DNA from: Streptococcus parasanguinis | GTDB taxonomy: Bacteria; Bacillota; Bacilli; Lactobacillales; Streptococcaceae | Reading direction: 5' to 3' | Assembly: GCF_032163505.1 (NCBI RefSeq) | Contig: NZ_CP134147.1 | Coordinates: 1,888,501 to 1,952,500 of the forward strand | Length of the DNA stretch: 64,000 bases | Shown: one piece after another, positions 20,664-32,600 of the stretch | How the letters are laid out: every line of letters starts with the position of its first letter | Position numbering within the stretch: the stretch's first letter is position 1 | Notes under the pieces: generated by a model | What the model was told of the DNA's origin: nothing | The model's input: the letters and a program-made list of their open reading frames with translations, nothing else | The model's database searches: none | Made by a program: the position numbers and the translations under genes

Positions 20664-23600
20664 TTAGTCTTCACGTTTTTTGCGTTTTGCAAGTCCCGCA
20701 AGGCCAACCATACCAAGTGCAGCACCTAACAATGCAGCAGATGCTGATTGTTCTTCACCAGTTTCAGGAAGTGCTGGAGCTGGAGGAGTTGTAGGTGTTG
20801 GTGGCGTTGGTGGTGTTGGCGGTGTTGTTGGTGGTGTTGGTGGTGTTGGTGGTGTTGGTGGCGTTGTCGGCGGTGTTGTCGGTGGTGTATTCGGTGGTGT
20901 TGTTGGTGGTGTATTTGGCGGTGTTGTTGGCGGAATAACAGTATTGTTAAACTCTGTATCTTCTGGCAACTGAGTAATAGCCGTCAATACTTTACCGTCT
21001 TTGTTAATCATAATACCCACAGTGGCAACCATCTTATCGTATTCGATGCTAGAATCTTTGCCACGGATTTCTTCTACATGGTAGAGATGAGTTCCTTCTT
21101 CACCACGTTTGAATTCAAGATTTGAGAAGGTGATCTTACCAGCCGCATCATTGGTTACGGTTTCGATCACATTTCCTTTTTCGTCCTTAAGAACGAAGCT
21201 GAATTCACCAGCCTTCAATGCCCGACCTTCCAATTTCTTAGTGAATTGGAATTGAACCTTAACTGGAATGTTGACTACACGTTTTTCAGTTGGTTTTTCT
21301 GGTTTTTCTACAGTCTTCTTAGTTGGATCGTATTGGTGTACGATTTGTGAAGCTGTATTTTCAATGTCCACACCATCTTGAGCAGATTGTTTAATTTCTG
21401 CAGGAATTTCAAACTTGTAGTAACGTCCAAAGGCCAACTTAGTTGTGTCGATAACTTGTGTATTTTCTGCGTCTCCAAGTGACTTAGTCAAGTCTGCTTT
21501 AGATGTTGCAGTAATCACACCGTTTTCAACCTTGATATCAAACTTAGCTGTTACATCTTCTCCTGTTACAGAGTCGTATGCCTTAATATCAGCTCCGTTG
21601 ACAGTCAAGTTTGCACTGTCATATTTATCTGTCACACCAACAGATTGAATATTGTGTGCTTCAGTGAATTTAGTTGTATCCAACCATACTTGGTAGTATA
21701 CTTTATCACCTTTCTTGAGTGTCTTCGTATTGATATTTTGAGCTTCGTTGTTATCAGTCTTATCAACGTAAGGATTTGCATTTGTGTCCGCAACCTTATC
21801 CTTCAACTCTTTATCATCGTCGAGAAGTTTCACACCTGTAAGATCGAATTTAGATTCGTTCAAGATGTATTTCTCTGGGTTGAATTCTGGAGTTTCAGGT
21901 GGGCGAACAGTGTTATTGAATTCTTTGTCTGATGGATCCGTTACCTTAGTAAGGAGAGCTTTCGCTGTTCCATCATGAGAAACTTTAACTGTCACAACTG
22001 CTTTCATCGTGTCATAAGTAACGGTTGTATCAGTTCCTTTGACTTCTTCTACAGTGTAGTTGTAAGTTCCTTCTTGACCTTTCTTGAATTCAAGAGCTGA
22101 GAACTTAACGTTACCAGATGCATCGTTCTTCACAGTTTCAAGAGTCTTACCATCTTTATCCTTAAGAACGAAGCTGAATTCGTTAGCTTTAAGCTCACGG
22201 CCTTCCAAGCGTTTCGTGAAGTTGAATTCTACTGAAACAGGGATGTTCACAACACGTTTTTCAGTTGGTTTGTTTGGTTTCTTCACTGTCTTGCTTGTTG
22301 GATCGTATTGGTGAACGATTTGAGCTGCAGTGTTTTCAATATCCGCACCACCCTTAACAGTATCTTTCACTGTTGCTGGGATGTCGAACTTGTAGTAACG
22401 TCCAAACGCAAACTTAGTTGTGTCGATCACTGGAGTATTTTCTGCGTCTCCAAGTGACTTAGTCAAGTCCGCTTTAGAAGTTGCAGAGATCACACCGTTT
22501 TCAACCTTGATATCAAATTTAGCAGTCACATCTTCGCCTGTTACAGAGTCGTAAGCTTTGATGTTTGCAACATTGATGTCAAGCTTGTCTTCTTCGTAGT
22601 CATCAGTAACACCAACAGATTGGATGTTGTGCGCTTCAGTGAACTTAGTTGTATCCAACCATACTTGGTAAACAACCTTATCGCCACGTTTCACAGTCTT
22701 AGTATTGATGTTTGCTGCTTCATTATTGTCAGCCTTATCAGCGTAAGGATTTGCGTTTGTTTCCGCAACCTTGTCTGCCAATTCTTTATCATCATCAAGA
22801 AGTGATTTACCAGTAAGGTCGAATTTCTCAGCGTTCAAGATGTATTTCTCTGGGTTGAACTCTGGAGTTTCTGGAGGAGTCACCTTGTTGTTAAATTCTT
22901 TATCCGCAATGTCGCCAACTTTCGCGATCAGAACTTTAGCTTTTCCGTCGTGTGAAACTGTGACTGTTACATTCGCTTTCATAGTGTCGTATGTAACGGT
23001 TGCGTCTGTTCCTTTAACTTCTTCTACTGTGTAGTTGTGAACGCCTTCTTGACCTTTCTTGAATTCAAGTTTAGAGAACTTAACGTTACCTGAGGCATCG
23101 TTCTTAACAGTTTCAAGAGTCTTACCTTCTGAATCTTTAAGCACGAAGCTGAATTCATTGGCTTTAAGCTCACGGCCTTCCATACGTTTAGTAAAGTTGA
23201 ATTCCACTTCAACTGGTACGCTGTTTACACGTTTTTCAGTTGGTTTGTTTGGTTTTTCAACTTTCTTAGTAGTTGGGTTGTAGTAGTTTACAACTTGAGC
23301 CGCAGTGTTTTCGATGTCTACTCCGCCTTTAACGTCAGCTTTCACTGTAGCTGGGATATCAAACTTGTAGTAACGTCCGAATTCGAATTTAGTTGTGTCG
23401 ATGACTTGTGTGTTTTCCGCATCGCCAAGTGACTTAGTAAAGCCATCTTTAAGGGTTGCAGTAATCACACCGTTGTTCACAGTAATATCGAATTTAGCTG
23501 TTACATCCGCACCAGTCTTACCGTCATAAGCTTTGATTGCTGAACCATCAACATCAACTTTAGCCTCATCGTAGTCATCTGAGATTCCTACTGATTGGAT

Positions 23601-26600
23601 ATGGTCTTTGTTGTTTGCATCAAATTTAGTTGTATCCAACCATACTTGGTAAACAAGTTTTTGACCTGGTTTAACTGATTTAGTATTGATATTCGCTTTT
23701 TCGTTATTAGATGCATCGTCCGCATATGGGTTTGCATTGGTATCTGCGTACTTGTCTGCCAACTCTTTATCATCATCTAATAATGAAGTTCCAGTCAAAT
23801 CAAATTCTTTTTCGTTTAGAACATATTTTTCTGGATTGAATTCTGGAGTTTCAGGAGGTGTTACACGGTTGTTAAATTCTTTATCCGCAATTTTGCCTAC
23901 AGTCGCTACGAGAATCTTAGCTGTTCCGTCGTGTGAAACTGTGACTGTTACATTCGCTTTCATAGTGTCGTATGTAACGGTTGCGTCAGATCCTTTAACT
24001 TCTTCTACTGTGTAGTTGTGTACGCCTTCTTGACCTTTCTTGAATTCAAGAGCTGAGAACTTAACGTTACCAGATGCATCGTTCTTCACAGTTTCAAGAG
24101 TCTTACCTTCTGAATCTTTAAGAACGAAGCTGAATTCGTTAGCTTTAAGCTCACGGCCTTCCAAGCGTTTCGTGAAGTTGAATTCCACTTCAACTGGAAC
24201 GTTGTTGACACGTTTTTCAGTTGGTTTGCTTGGTTTTTCAACTTTCTTAGTTGTTGGGTTGTAGTAGTTTACTACTTGAGCCGCAGTGTTTTCGATGTCT
24301 ACACCACCAGGTACATCAGCTTTCACTGTTGTTGGGATGTCGAACTTGTAGTAACGTCCGAATTCGAATTTAGTTGTGTCGATCACTTGTGTGTTTTCTG
24401 CGTCGCCAAGTGACTTAGTGAAGCCATCTTTAAGGGTTGCAGTGATCACACCGTTGTTCACAGTAATATCGAATTTATCTGTTACTTCTGCGCCTGTTAC
24501 TGAGTCGTAAGCTTTGATCTTAGTAGAATCAAGTTCCAACTTCGCTTCATCGTAGTCATCTGAGATTCCTACTGATTGGATGTTGTCCTTGTTGTTTGCG
24601 TCAAATTTAGTTGTATCCAACCATACTTGATAAACCAACTTATCGCCACGTTTCACAGTCTTGGTGTTCAAGTTTTCTTTTTCGTTGTTTGATGCATCGT
24701 CCGCATATGGGTCCGCATTGGTATCTGCGTACTTGTCTGCCAACTCTTTATCATCATCAACGAGCTTGTCGCCTGTGATATCGTATTTCTCTTTAGAAAC
24801 AACGTATTTCTCTGGTTGGAACTTAGGTTCTTCTGGAGGTGTTACACGGTTGTTAAATTCTTTATCCGCAATTTCGCCAACAGTCGCGATCAGAACTTTA
24901 GCTGTTCCATCGTGTTTCACTGTGACTGTCACATTCGCTTTCATAGTGTCGTATGTAACGGTTGCGTCAGATCCTTTAACTTCTTCTACTGTGTAGTTGT
25001 GTACGCCTTCTTGGCCTTTCTTGAATTCAAGAGCTGAGAACTTGACGTTACCAGCCGCATCATTGCTTACAGTTTCAAGAGTCTTACCTTCTGAATCTTT
25101 AAGAACGAAGCTGAATTCGTTAGCTTTAAGCTCACGACCTTCCAAACGTTTTGTGAAGTTGAATTCCACTTCAACTGGAACGTTGTTAACACGTTTTTCA
25201 GTTGGTTTTTCAGGTTTTTCAACTTTCTTAGTCGTTGGGTTGTAGTAGTTAACTACTTGAGTCGCAGTATTTTCAATATCCGCACCGCCAGGAACATCTG
25301 CGTTCACAGTTGCTGGAATATCAAATTTATAGTAGCGTCCAAACTCGAACTTAGTAGTGTCAATGATTTGAGTGTTTTCAGCGTCGCCAAGTGACTTAGT
25401 GAAGCCATCTTTGAGGTTAGCTGTGATTACACCGTTAGCGATTGAGATGTCAAACTTAGATGTAACATCCGCACCTGATACTGAATCGTATGCCTTGATG
25501 TCTGAAGCATTCACAGTCAACTTAGTTTCATCGAAGTCATCTGTGATACCAACTGTTTGGATGTTATCCTTGTTAGCTGCATCAAATTGAGTCGTGTCAA
25601 GCCATACTTGGTAATAAAGTTTTTGGCCACGTTTCACAGTCTTGGTGTTCAAGTTTTCTGCTTCGTTGTTTGATGCATCGTCCGCATATGGGTTAGCGTT
25701 TGTATCCGCAACCTTGTTAGCCAATTCTTTGTCATCATCAACGAGTTTCGTACCTGTTACATCAAATTTCGCTTCAGAAACAACATATTTTTCAGGATTG
25801 AACTTAGGTTCTTCTGGAGGAGTCACACGGTTGTTAAATTCTTTATCCGCAATGTCGCCTACAGTCGCGATAAGAACTTTAGCAGTACCATCGTGTTTCA
25901 CTGTGACTGTTACATTCGCTTTCATTGTGTCGTATGTAACGGTTGCGTCGCTTCCTTTAACTTCTTCTACAGTGTAGTTGTGAACACCTTCGTCACCCTT
26001 CTTGAATGACATAGCTGAGAACTTAACGTTACCAGATGCATCATTGCTTACAGTTTCAAGAGTCTTACCTTTTGAATCTTTAAGTACGAAGCTGAATTCG
26101 TTAGCTTTAAGTTCACGGCCTTCCAAGCGTTTAGTGAAGTTGAATTCTACTTCAACTGGAACGTTGTTTACACGTTTTTCAGTTGGTTTGCTTGGTTTTT
26201 CAACCTTCTTAGTTGTTGGGTTGTAGTAGTTTACAACTTGAGCCGCAGTATTTTCAATATCCACACCACCAGGTACATCAGCTTTCACTGTTGTTGGGAT
26301 GTCAAACTTGTAGTAACGGCCGAATTCGAATTTAGTTGTGTCGATCACTTGTGTGTTTTCTGCGTCGCCAAGTGACTTAGTGAAGCCATCTTTAAGGGTT
26401 GCAGTAATCACACCGTTGTTCACAGCGATATCGAATTTATCTGTTACTTCTGCGCCTGTTACTGAATCGTAAGCTTTGATCTTAGTAGAATCAAGATCCA
26501 ACTTAGTTTCATCGTAGTCATCTGAGATTCCTACTGATTGGATGTTGTCCTTGTTAGATGCGTCGAATTTAGTTGTATCCAACCATACTTGGTAAACCAA

Positions 26601-29600
26601 CTTGTCGCCACGTTTCACAGTCTTGGTATTCAAGTTTTGTTTTTCGTTGTTTGATGCATCGTCCGCATATGGGTTCGCATTTGTATCTGCGTACTTGTCT
26701 GCCAACTCTTTATCATCATCAACGAGCTTGTCACCTGTGATATCGAATTTCTCTTCAGAAACAACGTATTTCTCTGGTTGGAACTTAGGTTCTTCTGGAG
26801 GACGAACAGTATTGTTGAACTCTTTATCAGCAGGATCTGTCACGTTTGTGATCAAGGCTTTCGCTGTACCATCATGACGAACTTCAACTGTAACGACAGC
26901 TTTCATTGTATCGTATGTAACGGTTGCGTCTGAGCCTTTAACTTCTTCTACTGTGTACTTGTAGGTACCTTCTTGACCCTTCTGGTATTTAAGGGCAGTG
27001 ACAGTTTTACCAGCTTTATTGGTGTACTCTACTGGAGCAAACTTGATCTTACCAGCTTTGTCGTTGGTTGCAGTTGCGATCACAACATTGTCGCTGTCTT
27101 TCAACTCGAATGTAAATTCGCCAGCTTTAAGGTCGCGACCTTCCAATTTCTTAGTGAAGTTGAATTCAACTGAGATTGGAACACTGTTTACACGTTTTTC
27201 AGTTGGTTTGTTTGGTTTTTCAACAGTCTTACTTACTGGATTGTAGTAGTTAACAACTTGAGCTGCTTTGTTTTCAATATCGGCACCAGCTACAACATCG
27301 TCTTTCACTGTTGCTGGGATATCAAATTTATAGTAGCGTCCAAATTCAAACTTAGTAGTGTCAATGATTTGAGTGTTTTCAGCGTCGCCAAGTGACTTCG
27401 TGAAGCCATCCTTAAGGTTAGCTGTCAGAACACCATTGTTATCAGAGATATCGAATTTAGTCGTAACATCTGCACCAGTAACTGAATCGTAAACCTTGAT
27501 ATCTGAAGCATTAACAGTCAATTTATCCTTGTCGTAGTTATCTGTGATTCCTACTGTTTGGATGTTGTCTTTGTTGTTTGCGTCAAACTTAGTTGTATCC
27601 AACCATACTTGGTAGTAAAGTTTTTGACCACGTTCAACAGTCTTGGTATTCAAGTTTTCATCTTCGTTGTTGGCAGTTGTATCGACATATGGGTTTGTAT
27701 TTGTTTCACCATATTTATCTGTCAATTCAGAATCGTCATCAACGAGCTTCGTACCTGTGATATCGAATTTCGCTTTAGAAACAACGTATTTCTCTGGTTG
27801 GAACTTAGGTTCTGTTGGTGGAGTGACACGGTTGTTGAACTCTTTATCGGCAGGATCTGTCACGTTTGTGATCAAGGCTTTCGCAGTACCATCATGACTT
27901 ACTTTAACAGTTACCACTGCAGCCATTTCATCATAAGTGACAGTTGAATCTGTACCTTTCACCTCTGTTACAGTGTAAGTGTACGTACCTTCTTGACCCT
28001 TCTGGTATTTAAGGGCAGTGACAGTTTTACCAGCTTTGTTTGTGTAGTCAACTGGAGTGAACTTGAAGTTACCGTCTGCGTCGTTGGTTGCCGTTGCGAT
28101 CACAACATTGTCGCTATCTTTCAACTCGAATGTGAATTCGCCAGCTTTAAGGTCGCGACCTTCCAATTTCTTAGTGAAGTTAAATTCTACTGAGATTGGA
28201 ACATTGTTGACACGTTTTTCAGTTGGTTTTTCAGGTTTTTCAACTTTCTTAGTCGTTGGGTTGTAGTAGTTTACAACTTGAGCCGCAGTATTTTCGATAT
28301 CCGCACCAGCTACCACATCGTCTTTCACTGTTGTTGGGATGTCGAACTTGTAGTAACGTCCAAATGCGAATTTAGTTGTGTCGATGACTTGTGTGTTTTC
28401 TGCATCGCCAAGTGACTTCGTGAAGCCAGCTTTCAAGTTAGCAGTGATCACACCGTTGTTGACAGCGATATCGAATTTATCTGTTACTTCTGCGCCTGTT
28501 ACAGAGTCATAGGCTTTGATGTCAGCTTTATTAAGATTTAATTTAGCTTCATCATAGTTATCTGAGATACCAACTGTTTGGATGTTGCCCTTGTTAGCTG
28601 CATCAAATTTAGTTGTATCCAACCATACTTGGTAAACCAATTTAGAACCACGTTCAACAGTCTTGGTATTCAAGTTTTCTGCTTCGTTGTTGGATGCATC
28701 GTCCGCATATGGGTTCGCATTTGTATCTGCGTACTTGTCTGCCAACTCTCTATCATCGTCAACGAGCTTGTCACCAGTGATATCGTATTTTTCTTTAGAA
28801 ACAACGTATTTCTCTGGTTGGAACTTAGGTTCTTCTGGTGGAGTTACTGTATTGTTGAACTCTTTATCAGCAGCATCTGTTACGTTCGCAACGATTGCTT
28901 TTGCTGTACCATCATGTGATACCACAACTTTAACAGTAGCAACCATTGTGTCGTATTTGACAGTTGCATCTGTACCAGGAGTTTCTTCAACTGTGTAGTT
29001 GTATGTCTTACCAAGATCATCACGACCGAATTCAAGAGTCTTGAAGACGATCTTACCAGCAGCGTCATTCTTCACGCGTTCAACTTCAACGCCGTCTTTC
29101 TTCAATACGAATTCGAATTCGTTCTTTTGAAGTTCACGACCTTCCAAACGTTTCGTGAAGTTCATTTCCACTGGAACTGGAACACTGTTGACACGTTTTT
29201 GTGTTGGTTTTTCAGGTTTTTCAACTGTCTTGCTTACTGGGTTGTAAACGTGAACTGTTTGGTTAGCTGTATTTTCAATATCCGCACCAGCTTTAACAGA
29301 TTCTTTCACAGTTGCTGGAATATCAAATTTATAGTAACGTCCAAACTCGAACTTAGTGGTGTCGATAACAGGAGCGTTTACTTTATCTTTGATAAATGCT
29401 TCCTTAGAAGTTGCAGTGATGGTGCCGTTTTCAACTTTGATGTCGAATTTATTGGTTACTTCTGCACCAGTTACTGAATCGTATGCTTTGATGTCAGCTG
29501 CATTAACGTCCAATTTTTCTGCATCGTATGTATCAGATACACCAACGTATTGGATGTTGTTCGCTTCAGTAAATTTCGTAGTATCAAGCCATACTTGGTA

Positions 29601-32600
29601 AACCAATTTAGAACCACGTTTAACTGTCTTGGTATTCAAGTTTTCTGGTTCGTTGTTAGTTGTCTTGTCTACATATGGATCCGCATTTGTTTCAGTGTAC
29701 TCATTTGTCAACTCATTGTCGTCATCCATCAACTTGTTACCAGTGATGTCATATTTCTCTTTAGAAACGACAAATTTTTCTGGTTGGAATTCTGGAGTTT
29801 CTGGAGGAGTAACTTTGTTGTTGAATTCTTTATCTGCAGTACCATCAGTAGCGTTACCATTGGCATCTTTACCACCAGTTGATGTCACGTTTGTAACAGT
29901 TGTCAATGAATGACCGTTCTTCGCAACCTCAACAGTCACTGTAGCCTTCATTTGGTCGTAAGTCATTCCAAATTCTTTGTTTGCCGGAATCACTTCTTCT
30001 ACAGTATATGTGTGGGTACCAACTTTTGTATTGTCAAATGACAATTCTGAGAAGGTTACGTTACCGTCAGCATCATTTTTCACAGTTTCAACTTCTCTAC
30101 CAGTTGAATCTTTCAATACGAAGCTGAATTCGCCTGCAGCCAATTTACGACCAGCCAATTTCTTAGTGAAGTCAAACTTGGTCACAACTGGTGAAACCAC
30201 ATAGTTGTTGAATTCCGTGTCTTCAGGCATTGTAACAGCTGCGCTCAAGAGACCTGTAGCTGCATTTTTGGTTACATTAACGGTTACGACTGCGTTCATT
30301 GGATCGTAATCGATGTTTGTATCGTTACCAGCTTTTTCACGCACAGTGTAAGTGTGTTCACCTACAGCGTTGTATTCAATCGCATCAAATGTAATAGATC
30401 CGTCAGCTTTGTTTTTCTTAGTTTGGATCACATTGCCATTTTCAAGCAATTCGAATGTGAAGGCATCCTTTGTAAGCTCTTTCCCTTCAAGACGTTTAGT
30501 GAACTTGAATTGAGCTTGAGCTGCAGCAGGTGTGAAGGTGTTGTTGAACTCTGTATCTGCAGGAAGTGTGTTTGTTGCTTTAAGAACATGACCTTCCTTA
30601 GTAACAGTGATTGTTACTTCAGCTTTCATTGGGTCGTAAGTCATGCCAGTTTCTTTATTTTCTGGGATAACTTCTTCTACAGTGTACTTGTGAGTACCAA
30701 CTTGAGTATTATCAAAGGTCAAATCATCAAAGGCTACAACACCTTGTTTAGTATTGGTCTTGGTTTGAAGAGTCTTACCATTTGAATCTTTCAATACAAA
30801 GCTGAATTCGCCTTCTTTCAACTCACGGCCTGCAAGGGCTTTGCTGAAGTCGAAACGAGTCTTAACTGGAGCTACTGCAAAGTTGTTAAACTCTGTATCT
30901 TCAGGCATTGTAACCTTAGCAGTCAAGACACCAGATGCAGCATCTTTCGTAACGTTAACTTTTACGACTGCATTCATATCATCGTAGTCGATGTTTGTAT
31001 CTGTTCCAGCTACTTCACGTACAGTATAAGTGTGTGAACCTTCTTTATCGTAAGAAATCGCGTCGAATTGGATGGTTCCATCAGCCGCATTTTTCTTCGT
31101 TTGGATGACATTACCATTTTCAACCAATTCAAATGTGAAGGCATCCTTCGTGAGCTCTTTCCCTTCCAATTTCTTAGTGAACTTGAATTGAGCTTGTGTA
31201 GCAACAGGTGTGAAGGTATTGTTGAACTCTGTATCTGATGGAAGAGTGTTAGTTGCTTTAAGAACATGACCTTCCTTCGTAACTTTAATCGTTACTTCAG
31301 CCTTCATTGTATCGTAAGTCATACCAGCTTCTTTATTTTCTGGAATAACTTCTTCTACAGTGTATTTGTGATTACCAACTTGAGTATTGTCAAAGGTCAA
31401 ATCATCAAAGGCTACAACACCTTCTTTAGTATTTGTCTTAGTTTGAAGAACTTTGCCAGTTGAATCTTTCAATACGAAACTGAATTCACCGGCTTTCAAC
31501 TCACGACCTGCAAGAGCCTTGCTGAAGTCAAACTTGGTCTTAACTGGAGCTACAACGTAGTTGTTGAAGACTTTATCATCTGCGCTTGAGGCAAATCCAC
31601 CAGTACCACTGTATTTAACTGCAGCTTGCAAATCACCTTTAGAGTTTTCAGTTACAGTAACAGTCATCTTAACTGTCATACCATCGTAATCGACGTTTGT
31701 ATCTGCCCCTTTAACCTCAGTGATTGTGTAAGTGTAAGTACCAACTTTATTGAAGGTTAATTTGCTAAATGTTGCTTTACCGTTTTTGTTCGTAACAGTT
31801 TCTTCATATCCTGGAAGTGATTTATTTTCTTGATCTTTTTTAATCTTGAAGCTAAATTCACCATCAACAAGTACACGTCCTTCCAGTTGTTTTTCAACTT
31901 CTGGAGTGACTTCAACTGGTTCTTGTTTGACATAGTAGTAAACCGGTTGTTTATATGGTGTCAAAGTGTTGAGCAAGTCAACGTTTGTACCAATACCATT
32001 TACTCCTCGAATCAATTGCTCGTTTGGAGAAAGGTGACCGATATTGTCTCCTAAGAATGGTACGAATACAGTTTTATATGGTGTATATCCAGCAGCTTTT
32101 TGGAAGTCAAATGGAACTTCTTTACCATTTGCATAGGTTACACCTTTACTATCAGTGAAAGGAATTGTGTGAAGTGGTGATTTCTTAACTGCTAATTCTT
32201 GTTTGTTATAATCACCAGGTTTAATAGGCTTTGTTTCTGCTAGCAACATGTAGCCATCGGTGCTCAAGGTACCGTCAGAACGTTTGCTTTGTTGTTTTGG
32301 ATCTAGAAGATAAACGCGAACAACTACAGTTCCATCTTCACCTACGATTTCTTTAATCCGTTTAATCCCTGCACGCTCAGCGTCCATGAATTTCGTACCA
32401 ACAGTGTAAGGGCGACTTACATAACCTGATTGATCATTTTCATCAGCTGCTTGATACAATTTGTAACCATCAAATTGACGCTCTCCAGATGCTGTGAAGT
32501 TTTGCCCTTCCATAGCTTTAAGAGTGTATGAAGCTAAGTCTACTTCATTACCATTTGCTTTATAATCTTGAACAGTTACATCAGTTTTATTCGCATTAAA

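Noticed and set aside
20680..21125. Gly/Val-rich and Trp/Cys-rich plus-strand ORFs
   Set aside because: Shadows of the Pro-Thr wall-spanning repeats of the giant surface protein.
21250..29800. Mobile element or gene tandem array
   Set aside because: The 1-kb repeats are in one continuous reading frame and correspond to protein domain pairs.
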